In this document: piece after piece, positions 1 through 9,453 of the stretch | Numbering within the stretch: the stretch's first letter is position 1 | Layout of the letters: every line of letters begins with the position of its first letter | From: Aureococcus anophagefferens | Taxonomy: Eukaryota > Sar > Pelagophyceae > Pelagomonadales > Pelagomonadaceae | Direction of reading: 5' to 3' | DNA length: 64,000 bases | Assembly: GCF_000186865.1 (NCBI RefSeq) | Contig: NW_008705573.1 | Location: 920,983 to 984,982, forward strand | Translations under genes and position numbers: made by a program | Notes under the pieces: model-generated | Told to the model about the DNA's origin: nothing | The model's input: only the letters and a program-made list of their open reading frames with translations | Databases searched by the model: none

Positions 1-1
1 C

Positions 2-2542
2 GGCTACGGCTTCTCGCTCGGTCTGCCGCTGACGATCCCGGCGGACTGCTGGAACAACGGCCTCCTCGTGGAGCTCCACGCGGTCTGCGGCACGGCGACG
101 GCGTCGCTGGCCTTCGTCCACGCGGCCCACCCCTTCGAAAGCAACGACGGGTTCAACTGCGCCACGGACACGAATCCCTTCGAGACGCAGCCGCCGTCGC
201 TCGCGCCGACGGCCTCGCCCGCGCCGACGGTCGCGCCCACGGCCTCGTTCGCGCCCACGGACGCGCCGACGACGGCCGCGCCGTCGACCGCGCCGACGAC
301 GTCGCTGCCGCCGACGTCCGCGCGGCCGACGACCGCGGCTCCGAGCGCGAGCCCGTCGTCGTCTCCGAGCGCGGCGCCGTCGTCCTTGCCGTCCTCGGCG
401 CCATCCGGCGCGCCCACCGCGTCCCCGAGCGCGGCGCCGTCGTCCTCACCGTCCTCGGCGCCATCCGGCGCGCCCACCGCGCCCCCGAGCGCGAGCTCGT
501 CGTCGTCTCCGAGCGCGGCTCCCAGCGCGACGCCTTCGAACCTTCCGAGCCCCGGACCGACCCCCATCCCCGCGCCGGCGCCCTCGAGCGTTCCGACGAC
601 CGCGGCTCCGAGCGCGAGCCCGTCGTCGTCTCCGAGCTCGGCGCCGTCGTCCTCGCCGTCCTCGGCGCCGAGCGCGAGCCCGTCGTCGTGCCCGAGCGCG
701 GCGCCCTCCGGCGCGCCCACCGCGTCCCCGAGCGCGAGCCCGTCGTCGTCTCCGAGCGCGACGCCCTCGGCCGGGCCGACGACCGCGGCTCCGAGCGCGA
801 GCCCGTCGTCGTCTCCGAGCGCGACGCCTACGGGCTCCCCGAGTTCGCCGCCTTCCCCCAGTCCTTCTGCGAGCCCCACGTCCGCGCCGTCGCTCTCGGA
901 GAGCGACCCGCCCACCGCGGGCCCGACGTCGTGCCCGAGCGCCGCGCCGACCGTCGCGCCGACGATGACGTTCCCGCCCACGAGCCTGGAGACGATCTAC
1001 TTCTACGTCTACAACGTGAGCTGCGTCTTCAACGAGCACGACGGCTTCAACCCGGACGCGTTCAAGGGCGAGACCGCGGCGACGATCTGCGTCGAGGAGA
1101 CCGTCGTCGACGTCACGTCGTCCTACATCAACGCCACGGACCAGTTCGTCGACCACTACGCCTGGGAGACGAGCGACGGCAAGGTCCACACGGTGTGGAC
1201 CTTCGAGGTCGTCCTCGAGGTCGTCGTCGGCGCGGACCTCGGCGCGGCGGCGGACGCCGTGCTCGACGCCGTCGTCGCGACCCTGGACGCGGCCTATTCC
1301 GACGGGTCCTTCGAGGCCACCCTCGTCGACTGCGCCGAGGCGAGCGACGCGGCCTTTTACAACATCATGACCGAAGCCGGCCAGGACGCGGCCGCGAGCG
1401 TGGACGAGCTCCAGGCGGTGTCCAACCTCGGCGTGCCGCCGGACCACGTGCACGCGTGCTGCGGCGGCGGCCGCCGCCGCAGGCTCGAGGACGCGGCGAC
1501 CGTCGCCATCAGCTACAGCGTCACCTACGACGCGTCCTTCGACGGCGACGACGACGAGGTCCTGTCGCTCGTCGCCGCGGGCGACGCCGACGGGCTCGCG
1601 GCCAAGTTCGAGGCGGAGCTCTCGGCGCGGTACGACGGCGACTTCGACGCGGCGATGACGGCGCAGGCGGAGGCGCTCGCGGACAGCGGCGCCATCTCGC
1701 GCGGCTCCTTCTACGACGTGCGCAACGCGACGCTGACGCTGAGCTGCCAGCTCGTCGGCACGACGGACGTCGCGGCGTGCGACGCCGTCGCGCCGACGCC
1801 CGCGCCGCATCGCGGGTCCCGACGGCGCGCGGGGCGGCCCCTCTGGGGCGTCGTGATCCGCCGGGTGCGGCGCGGCGACTGGGCCTGGTTCCCCTTCCTG
1901 CTGTGCTTCGCGGTCGTCGCGCTGTGCTGCTTTTGCGCGGGCGTCGCCGCGGGGCTGCGCGCGGCGGCGGCGAACGCGGCGAAGCGGCGGGCGGAGGACG
2001 ACGAGGACCGGAGCTTCAAGGCGCTGGACGTCGCCGAGCCCGTGCTCCTCCCCGAGGAGGCGTCCGAGGACGCGTCGTCCTACGACGACGACGACGACGA
2101 CGCGTCGCCGCCGCCGGCGCTCGTCGACGTCCTCGAGGCGGGCGAGGACGCGAAAGAGGAGGCGCCGGAGCCCCCGGAGCCGTCACCGCCGAAGCCGCCG
2201 CCGCCGAAGCCGCCGCCGCCGAAGCCGCCGCCGGCGCCGCCGCGGAGCGCGCGGACGTCGTTCAAGCGGAGCAAGTTCGTCGAGCCCGAGCGGACGCCCG
2301 TGCTCTACCTCGGCGACGACGACGACGTCTCCTCGGACGACGGCGCGCCCGCGCCGGCGACGCCCGCGAGCCGGCGGCGGCCCGCGCCGCCGCCGGCGAG
2401 CGCGCCGCGGACCGAGTTCATCGACGTGCCGCCGCCGCCGCCCGTGCCGCGGGGCTTCGGTCCGCCGGCCCAGGCGTTCCCGACGCCGCCGGGGTCCGCG
2501 CCGGTGTACCAGAGGCGGAGCCCCCGGCGGCTCTTCATCTAA
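2..2542 (+). CDS. Ser/Pro/Thr-rich single-pass membrane protein, 5'-truncated
   Basis: The frame is open from the first bases, so the true start lies upstream. After about 60 residues comes a long Ser/Pro/Ala-rich stretch (roughly nt 185-960) built of short repeats such as SPSSSPSAAPS, which looks like a mucin-type stalk. A folded extracellular part follows (about nt 990-1800) with Cys residues and a basic RRRRLED motif that could be a processing site. One hydrophobic helix (WAWFPFLLCFAVVALCCF, near nt 1880-1960) precedes an acidic and Pro-rich cytoplasmic tail with KPPPP repeats. The stop is TAA at 2540-2542. The architecture matches a cell-surface protein and resembles the genes at 14855 and 19270 (modules, low-complexity linker, one helix, short tail). 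No enzymatic domain is recognised and the function is unknown. Confidence 0.75.
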   Translation, partial: GYGFSLGLPLTIPADCWNNGLLVELHAVCGTATASLAFVHAAHPFESNDGFNCATDTNPFETQPPSLAPTASPAPTVAPTASFAPTDAPTTAAPSTAPTTSLPPTSARPTTAAPSASPSSSPSAAPSSLPSSAPSGAPTASPSAAPSSSPSSAPSGAPTAPPSASSSSSPSAAPSATPSNLPSPGPTPIPAPAPSSVPTTAAPSASPSSSPSSAPSSSPSSAPSASPSSCPSAAPSGAPTASPSASPSSSPSATPSAGPTTAAPSASPSSSPSATPTGSPSSPPSPSPSASPTSAPSLSESDPPTAGPTSCPSAAPTVAPTMTFPPTSLETIYFYVYNVSCVFNEHDGFNPDAFKGETAATICVEETVVDVTSSYINATDQFVDHYAWETSDGKVHTVWTFEVVLEVVVGADLGAAADAVLDAVVATLDAAYSDGSFEATLVDCAEASDAAFYNIMTEAGQDAAASVDELQAVSNLGVPPDHVHACCGGGRRRRLEDAATVAISYSVTYDASFDGDDDEVLSLVAAGDADGLAAKFEAELSARYDGDFDAAMTAQAEALADSGAISRGSFYDVRNATLTLSCQLVGTTDVAACDAVAPTPAPHRGSRRRAGRPLWGVVIRRVRRGDWAWFPFLLCFAVVALCCFCAGVAAGLRAAAANAAKRRAEDDEDRSFKALDVAEPVLLPEEASEDASSYDDDDDDASPPPALVDVLEAGEDAKEEAPEPPEPSPPKPPPPKPPPPKPPPAPPRSARTSFKRSKFVEPERTPVLYLGDDDDVSSDDGAPAPATPASRRRPAPPPASAPRTEFIDVPPPPPVPRGFGPPAQAFPTPPGSAPVYQRRSPRRLFI

Positions 2543-2629
2543 GGTGCGCTATTATAGAGCGCGGGATGCGCGGGCCCCTTGAACAGGTCCCCGGCCTTCT
2601 TCCTGCGCGCGACCATCAACATAGGTCGC

Positions 2630-2667
2630 TTGAACTGACGTTGAACCATTTTTGAACCGAACTTGAA
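2630..2667 (+). promoter_or_regulatory. Phased TTGAA array
   Basis: TTGAA occurs four times at exactly 11-bp spacing, beginning at 2630, 2641, 2652 and 2663. It lies about 170-205 bp upstream of the ankyrin gene start. The same TTGAA-N6-TTGAA spacing occurs near one end of both introner families in this window. A binding site is inferred only from the phasing. Confidence 0.35.
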
Positions 2668-2670
2668 GAC

Positions 2671-2828
2671 CTCTCCTCGTCCAGCCAAGTCGGCATGGCA
2701 TTGTTCGTCGTGGAGAAGATGGACGACGCGTAGAACTGAGCCTCTCATCCCCTCTCCTCGTCCTCCCGGCCAGCCAAGTAGGCATCGCAATGTTCGTCGT
2801 GGAGAAGATCGACGACGCGTAGAACTGG
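2671..2828. repeat. Imperfect direct duplication of about 75 bp
   Basis: Two copies of a segment starting TCTCCTCG and running through TTCGTCGTGGAGAAGAT to GACGACGCGTAGAACTG lie at about 2672-2738 and 2754-2828. They differ by small substitutions and a few extra bases. The pair fills most of the space upstream of the ankyrin gene at 2836, so it may be part of its promoter. Confidence 0.7.
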
Positions 2829-2835
2829 TCACGCC

Positions 2836-3552
2836 ATGGATGGATGGTTGAATGTTGAGGAGCGTCTGCGAGAAGCTGACTTCTTAGAGGAGACAATGCG
2901 CTCCTACCACGAAGGCAAAGACCTCGACGCCCTCCAGCACAGCGTCTTCAACATCTTCGTGCTGCACGGCGAGACGCGCCTGTCCTACGCCGCGGAGCGG
3001 AACTGGTGCAAGGTCGTGCGCTGGCTCCTCCGCCACGGCGCGGACGTCCACGTCGGGCGGCCGCAGATCTTGGAGACGCCGTTGATCCGCGCGGCGAAGC
3101 GGCGGCGCCGCGAGGCGGCCCTGCTCCTGCTCGGGGCCGGCGCGCGCGTCGGCGACCGCACGGCCGTGGGGCTCACGGCGCTGCACCTCGCGGCGAGCCT
3201 GAACGACGCGAAGATGTGCGAGCTGCTCATGACGCACGGCGCGGCGCCCGAGACGCGAAGCTCCGAGGGCGAGACCGCGGAGGGCATCGCGCGGCGCTAC
3301 GCCAGCGCGGACGCCGCGGCGCTCCTCGCCGCCGTCGCCGCGGCCGGCGGCTGGCGGGCCTACGCCTTCGCGCCGCGCGCGGCGCTGCTCGCGCTCCGCC
3401 GCGACCTGCCGCGCCTCCGGGGCCGCGGCCGCGCGGCGCCGTCGACCGACCGCACCTACCAGCGCCTCTTCCTCGACCCGCGCGTGCCCGACGACGTCTT
3501 CGCCCACGTCCTCGCCTACTGGCGCAGCGCCCGCGACTACGGCGTCGACTAA
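2836..3552 (+). CDS. Ankyrin-repeat protein
   Basis: This is a 238-residue protein. Residues about 38-150 contain three to four ankyrin repeats with recognisable cores (ETRLSYAAERNWCKVVRWLLRHGADV, ETPLIRAAKRRRREAALLLLGAGA, LTALHLAASLNDAKMCELLMTHGA). The C-terminal part (RTYQRLFLDPRVPDDVFAHVLAYWRSARDYGVD) has no recognised domain but ends like other small algal ankyrin proteins. Ankyrin repeats mediate protein-protein contacts; the partner is unknown. The start was chosen because it is the first ATG after the non-coding repeats, and the frame then stays open to TAA. It converges with the gene ending at 3570, with only 17 bp between stop codons. Confidence 0.8.
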   Translation: MDGWLNVEERLREADFLEETMRSYHEGKDLDALQHSVFNIFVLHGETRLSYAAERNWCKVVRWLLRHGADVHVGRPQILETPLIRAAKRRRREAALLLLGAGARVGDRTAVGLTALHLAASLNDAKMCELLMTHGAAPETRSSEGETAEGIARRYASADAAALLAAVAAAGGWRAYAFAPRAALLALRRDLPRLRGRGRAAPSTDRTYQRLFLDPRVPDDVFAHVLAYWRSARDYGVD

Positions 3553-3569
3553 AAACAACGTGTGCATGA

Positions 3570-6500
3570 TCACAGCGACGCGGCGGCGTCGCGCGATTGC
3601 GGGCGCGCGGTTTCGTGCTCCGGCGCGGCGTGGATGGGCAGGAACTGGGCCGACGGCTTCGGGAGCTGGGCGACGAGGGGCGACCGCTCGTCGCCCGCGC
3701 CGCGGTGCCGGCGCCGCCTCGGTAGGCAGAAGTCGCGGACCCGGAGCAGGCGCCGGCGGAGCGCGTCGGGCCGGAGCTCGATGTCCTCGCGCACTGAGAA
3801 CCAGAGCAGGATCGCCGCGGCGAGGAGGTAGCCCACGGCGGCCTGGAGCGCCTTGGAGTTGCGCAGGAAGACGAGGCCGCCGACGTCCGCGACGACGGCC
3901 GCGTGGTCGATCCTGTACGCGTGGATGAACCCGAGACCCGCGAGCGCCGCGTTCAGTAAGCTCCAGAGCGCCGCGGCGCCGAAGTGGCGGTCCAGCACGG
4001 ACGCCAGCGTCGCCGCGAGCGACACGGACGAGAGCAGGGACCCCTGGGCCAGCGCGGCCAGCCCCGACGCGTCGACGCCCGCCCGTTGCAGATCGCCGAA
4101 GACCCGGCGCGCGTCCGCGCCCGCGGCGGCCGTCGTCGACGACACGAGCTGCGTGCCCCAGGCGGCGATGACGGGCACGAGGCCCATGGCCGTCGCCGCC
4201 GCGGACGCGAAGTGCGAGCTGTGGAGGCCCGACGACGCCGGGGAGAACGCGGAGGCCGTCACCGCGAGGCCGATCCAGAACAGAAACCCGGCGCCGGCGG
4301 CCAGCGGGAACGCCGCCGTGACCCAGACCATGAGCCGCGGCGAGCAGCCCACGACCAGCGCCACGAACCCCGACCCGAGCATGTAGCCGTGGCGCGCGCC
4401 CATCTGCTTGAACGCGGGCTGGCCCACGAAGACCTGGGTCGGGAACGGGCAGCCGCACGCGGCGCCGAGCACGGTCGCCAGCGCGTCGCAGCAGACGCTG
4501 AGCGTCGGCGAGTAGGCGTCGCCGACGTTCCTCGCGGCCTCGACCTGCGCGAGCGTGTTGAAGACGTTCGTCAGCGCCTGGGCGGGAAATGGGTGATTCG
4601 ACGCGAGCGTTCCGCGCGCGCGCGCTCCGGAAAAAAGCGTTCACGCTTCGGCACCGTTCCGAGAGACGATCGCTCGTCCAAAAATCAGCCGAAACGAGTG
4701 GACACCGGCCGAGAGAGGCGCCTTTGGGAATGTCGCGCTCTTTTCCCGCCCCGGTCGGCGCCAGCGGGATCGCGACGGGCACGTACTTGAGCGACTCCCT
4801 CGACGCGTAGGCCCGCGCCAGGTGGGGCAACCCGCCCAGCGACGGCGGCGACACGACGGCCAGCGTCGCCCAGGGCACGGGGCCCGCCGCGCGGCCGCCG
4901 CCGGCGTCGCCGCCGAAGACGGCGCCGAGCGGCGCCGCCAACCTGGGCAGGAAAAGGGTGATTCAAGTTCTCTTCAACATGAGTGTTCCGCGCGCGCGCG
5001 TTCCGGAAAAAAGCATCCATGCTTCGAGACCGTTCCGAGAGATGATCGCTCGTCCAAAAATCAGCCGAAACGAGTGGAAAACGGCCGAGATCGGAGCCTT
5101 TGAAGTTGGGAATTTCGCTCTCTTTTCCTGCCCTGCCGCCAGCAGCGCGCCGAGCGCGAGGGCGCCGGCGCCGCCCGGCGCGTTGTAGGGGAGGCGCACC
5201 TGGGCGCCGTAGCAGCAGAAGCACACGACCAGCGGCCCGAGCGCGTCCGCGGGCGCCGCGAAGACGTCGCCCGCGAAGCCCATCGTGAGCCCGACGAGCG
5301 CCTGGCCCGCGACGGACGCGTGGAGCGCCGCCGACGGCACGGAGGCCTTCAGTTGGGCCACGAAGGGCGCCATGAGCAGCTCGAGGAACCCGACGAGCGA
5401 CGCGACGAAGAGCGCGGCCTCGTAGGAAGAGACCGCGTCGCCGCGCGACGCTTTCTCGGGCGCGACGACCTGGGAGAGGATGACGGCGAGCAGCACGGCG
5501 GACACGCCCTGGGGCTGGGCCGTCGCGTTGGGCCCGACGGCCAGCGCCATGAGCGCGAAGAAGACGTTGCCGACAGCCGTCGCGACCGCGCAGCCCGGCA
5601 GCAGCGTGCCCGACACGAACGCGGGCGACAGGCCGCTCACGGCGACGGTCCGCTTCTGGATCACGACGAGGGACAGCACCGTGCCCAACAGCTGGCCGCA
5701 GACGCCGTCGACGTCGCCGCGGCTAAAGGCCACGCGCGCGAACGCCGCCGCGCGCGGCGCCCGGAGCCCGGGCGCCGGCGGCGTCCGCGGCAGCAGCGCG
5801 CGGGGGGGCGTCTCCAGCAGACTCGACGGCGGCGCGTCGACCACGAAGACCGTGTGCGCCCAGCCGCACGCCAGGCCCCGCAGCGGCCGCTGCCCCACGG
5901 AGTTGACGCGCGCGGCCGTCGCCGCGACGCGCGGGTTCGCGCGCCGGTCCCTCCGATCCCCGCTCCCGAGCTGGCCGTCGTCGCCGCGGCCCCAGGCGTA
6001 GGTCGCCGTGCCCCCGCCGGGGAGCCGCACGCAGCACACGGAGTGGCGGCCGCCCGCGGACCTGTGCCGAATTCAACCACTGGTTTGGGTGGTCCTGACC
6101 AAACTTGAGAATTCTCGAGCTCGGTCAAATCGAAGTCGATTCGGCTGATTTTTGGACGGATCGATTGCTCTCGTCGAGTTCTCGAAGCACAACCGAAGAT
6201 ATTTTGTCGAAACTGTCGCGTACGCTCACATTGAAGTCGAGTTGAAGATTTGAATTCGGCACAGCCGCGGACAGCGCCTCGACGACCGCGCCGTCGCCCC
6301 CCTCCTGCGATCCTAGAAATTTCCCGCCGACGCGGCGCGGCGCCGCCGCGGAGCACGTCGACCCGCCGCACTGGCCGTAGGCGTTCCACCCGAAGGCCCA
6401 GATCGCGTCGCCGGACGCGTGCCGCGTCGCGCAGAGCGTGTGGCGGTAGCCGCACGCCGCCAGGACGCACTCCGCGCCGCCGTCGCCGGGCAGCGGGACC

Positions 6501-7508
6501 TCCGCGGGCCGCAGGCCGTCGCCGCCGGCGGACGCGCCGCACTGGCCGTAGGCCGCCCAGCCCCAGGTCACGAGCGCGCCGTCGGCCGTCACGACGGCGT
6601 TGTGCCGCGACCCGCAGCTGACCGCCGCCGCGGGCCGCGTCTTGAAGAACTCGACGGCCCTGGGCGCGAGCTGGCGCCGGCGGTCGCCGTGGCCCAGCGC
6701 GCCGTCGTCGCCGCAGCCCCAGGAGTAGACCGCGCCGTCCGCGTCCAACGCGAGCGAATGCGTGCGGCCCGCGCCGACGGCGACGACGGACGTCGGCAAT
6801 CGGGCAATCCGCCGCGGGTGGGGCACGGCCTCGAAGGCGCCGTGGCCGAGCTGGCCCTCGTCGCCGCGGCCCCAGCTGTAGACGCGGCCCCGGTCGTCGA
6901 GCGCGAGCGTGTGCGCGCCGCGCGCGGCGACGGCGACGACCCGCACGCCCCGCAGGCCCTCGACGACCCGCGGCGCCGTCTCCTCGTCGCGCCCGCCGTG
7001 GCCGAGCTGGCCGTGGACGTTCTTGCCGCAGGACGCGACCTGGCCCGCGACGACGACGACGCTGTAGCTGCTGCCGCACCTGTGTGCAAATCAACCAGTG
7101 AGCTGGGACGTCGGGGCCAAACTTGAGAATTCTCTAGCTCGGTCAAATCGAAGTCGATTCGGCTGATTTTTGGACGAATCGATTGCTCTTAGCGAGTTCT
7201 CGAAGCACGGCGGAAGTGCTCGTGTCAAAACATTCGCATACGCGCACATTGAATTCGGGTTGAAGATTTGATTTCCACACAGTGCCGCACGCGACGCCGT
7301 CGACGCGGCCCTTGCCCAGTCGGCTCGTGCGCACGCGCCAGGGCACGACGCGCGACTCGCGGTCGCCGCAGCCGAGCTGGCCCGTGGCGTTGTAGCCGCA
7401 GGCGTAGACGAGGTGGTGGGCGTGGGCGGGGTCGTCCACCGTCGGCGGGCTCCGGTTGCGCAGCCGGTCCAGCAGCGTCTTCGGGCTGTGGAAGAGGGAG
7501 CGGTCCAT
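3570..7508 (-). CDS. RCC1-repeat protein joined in frame to an NCS2/AzgA-type permease
   Basis: Five exons are read on the minus strand: 7508-7291, 7079-6273, 6061-5144, 4942-4762 and 4577-3570. They total 3132 nt, exactly 1043 codons plus stop, and each junction restores sense. The N-terminal ~550 residues are RCC1/BLIP-II beta-propeller repeats (YACGYNATGQLGCGD, YSWGRGDEGQLGHG, YAWGRGDDGQLGSG). The C-terminal ~490 residues match the AzgA-like branch of nucleobase permeases: FSRGDVDGVCG start, GTLLPGCAVATAVGNVFFALMA, EAARNVGDAYSP, and CGCPFPTQVFVGQPAFKQMGARHGYML, with multiple hydrophobic helices. The parts are linked by about 30 Pro/Ala-rich residues without a Met (near 5810-5730). It may be a true fusion or two adjacent genes with an unseen start. 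All four introns are introners. The start MDRSLFHSPKTLL was chosen because upstream sequence lacks RCC1 features. Confidence 0.8.
4578..4753 (-). mobile_element. Introner, family B, copy 1 (diverged)
   Basis: A 176-bp element in sense orientation to its gene. Sense ends are CGGGGCGGG and CCCGCCCAG. TSDs on the sense strand are GCGCCGAC and GCGCTGAC (7/8). The intron is 4761-4578, a GC-AG intron; splicing yields VPVAIPLALTNVF, a continuous permease helix. It is the shortest and most diverged B copy here. Confidence 0.88.
4943..5135 (-). mobile_element. Introner, family B, copy 2
   Basis: A 193-bp element in sense orientation. Sense ends are CAGGGCAGG and CCTGCCCAG; TSDs are GCTGGCGG and GTTGGCGG (7/8). 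The intron is 5143-4943 with a GC donor. Splicing joins ALGALLAAPLGAVFGG in the permease part. The core TCGGCTGATTTTTGGACGA is present on the minus strand. Confidence 0.92.
6062..6264 (+). mobile_element. Introner, family A, copy 1
   Basis: A 203-bp element with 15-bp terminal inverted repeats (CTGTGCCGAATTCAA) and an exact TSD CCGCGGAC at 6054-6061 and 6265-6272. The host gene is on the minus strand, so the element is antisense to it. The intron is 6272-6062 with donor GT from the TSD (GTCCGCGG in sense). Splicing restores VEALSAGGRHSVCCV, a normal RCC1 repeat. Confidence 0.95.
7080..7282 (+). mobile_element. Introner, family A, copy 2
   Basis: A 203-bp element with ends CTGTGTGCAAATC and GATTTCCACACAG and exact TSD TGCCGCAC at 7072-7079 and 7283-7290. 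It is antisense to its minus-strand host. The intron is 7290-7080 with donor GT (GTGCGGCA). Splicing restores GVACGSSYSVVVVAG in an RCC1 repeat. Confidence 0.95.
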
Positions 7509-7749
7509 GTTGTTGGGCCTTTTGCTTTTTGTTGCTGCGGTCAGCGCGGTTCCTATCTGGTTCCTGCGGCTCCTGCGCTGCGGCTCCTGCGCTACAGCTT
7601 GCCGCGCGCCTAGCGCATCCTCGAGCGGCGTGGGATGTCGCTCCCGCGGGGTGAAATCAAGTTCTTGCCACAAGCGCTCAATCAGCTGACGGTGCAGCAG
7701 CGTTGGCGAACCTTGACGTCTCATCGGTGGTCGACAAGCCGTTCGGTGC

Positions 7750-9325
7750 GTGGTTCGCAACGTAGACTCCGCGCTTGTTCTAAGAAAGAAAATGCGGCCG
7801 TACGCGCTCGGCATGGCCTACCTGGCCTACGTGGCCACCCTCTTCGAAAGCTTCGTCGACGGCGCGCTCTTTTCGCGGCCGCGCCTGTCCCTAAGAACAC
7901 CGACGAAGAACACGTTCTTTTCTCGGCCGTCCGCGCCGGCCGTCGAGCCCGCGACGGAACCGGCGCCGCCGCGCTACGACCCCGCGCCCGACGCGCCGAA
8001 ACGCGGATACATGCGGCCGGTGCGGCGCGCCTACGTGACGCGGAAGCTCCGGGTCCGGCGCCGGCTCCGCCGCTTCTCCGCGCTGCGGAAGCAGCAGCGG
8101 GGCGCGCTCGCCGACGTCTGGCTCTACGCGCGCGGCGTGCGGTCCGCGGAGGAGCGGACGACGGAATTGGCCGACCAGCTCCTGGCTCCATCAGTTAAAC
8201 CCGCGCCGCGGTCGAGCCGGCCGCTGCGGATTTTGAGCCTCGACGGCGGGGGCATGAAGGGGCGGAACATCGCGACGATGATCGACGTGCTCGAGCGCGA
8301 GACGGGCGCGCCCATCGCCCGGAGCTTCGACCTCGTCGTCGGCACGTCCATCGGCGGCTGCGGCGCGCTCTTCGTGAACCGCTTCGGCGACGAGGCGCTC
8401 GCCGCTTCGAAACTGGCCTTCGCGCGGCTCCAGACGCGGTGCTTCGAGCCGCGCAGGAAGCACCACTTTTTCCTCAAGGGCCACACCTGCGTCGACGAGC
8501 GGTCCGAGCTCGTGCGCGAGCTCTGCGGCGACGAGCGCCTCGTCCCGGAGCCGCGGCGGTGGTCGCGGGTCCTCCGGGAGAACGTCGACGCGGCCGGGGC
8601 CGGCGCCCGGGCGGCGGCCGCGACGTTGCCCTTCGTGGACGCGCCGCCGAGGACGCCCGCCGGCCTCGCCGCGCGGCAGCCCGGCGCGCCGCGCGCGGCG
8701 GCCGTCGCCGCGACGCGCGACGCCGGCGACGGGCCGGCCCGCGCCCTTCCTCTTCCGCACCTACGCCCTCGACGGCGCGCCGCTCCAGGGCACGGACGAC
8801 GCGACCTTCTCCGAGGCCGTGGCGGCGACGTCCGCGGCGCCGACGTTCTTCCCCCGGTCCGAGCTCCGCCTCGCCGAACACGACGTGTCGCTGACGGACG
8901 GCGGCGTCGCCTTCAACAACCCGACGCTGCTCGCGCTCGTCGAGGCGAAGACGATCTGGCCCGACGCGGAGGTGGGGTGCGTCGTGTCCCTGGGCACGGG
9001 GCGGCTGGACGACGGGAAACAGACGCACGAGGAGCTCACGGACGCGCACGCCGCGGCCGTCCTGGCCGCGCGCGCGCCGGGCGCGGTCTACGCGCGCTTC
9101 GACCCGCCCCTGGACAGGGCGACGGGCTGCGCCGAGGCGCGCGAGGACGTGCTCGCGGCCATGGAGCGGGCGACGCGGACGTGGCTCCGCGAGGACCCGG
9201 CGGAGCGCGCGAAGCTCGGCCGCGTCGTCGCCGCGCTCGCGGACGACCGCTCCTGGGACGCGCTCATCAACGACGGCCTCCGCGCGGGGTTGCGCGCGGC
9301 CCAGGGCGGCGCGCTCGGCGGGTAA
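7750..9325 (+). CDS. Patatin-like phospholipase with a frame break
   Basis: A lipid acyl hydrolase of the patatin family. The oxyanion-hole motif DGGGMKG (about residue 165), the nucleophile elbow GTSIGG (about residue 198, Ser in GxSxG) and the catalytic Asp motif DGG (near nt 8900) are all present, so both halves of the Ser-Asp dyad are encoded. The N-terminus has a hydrophobic stretch (MAYLAYVATLFESFVDGALF) that could be a signal or anchor. The reading frame changes by one between about nt 8700 and 8750: up to there frame 1 is sensible, and from FLFRTYALDG on frame 2 is sensible to the TAA at 9323-9325. A one-base assembly error is likelier than an intron because no short GT/GC-AG segment fits. 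The start could also be the later ATG at 7792. Confidence 0.75.
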
Positions 9326-9453
9326 CTTGTGCATTCAACCTGATTGCTTGAAGCTTCATTGAGTCGGGAGCGCTCTTCGTCTGCGGTGCGTCGGGCAATA
9401 CGGACTGCGCCGCGACGACCGGCACTAAGAACTGCGCCGCGCCGCCGCCGGAG

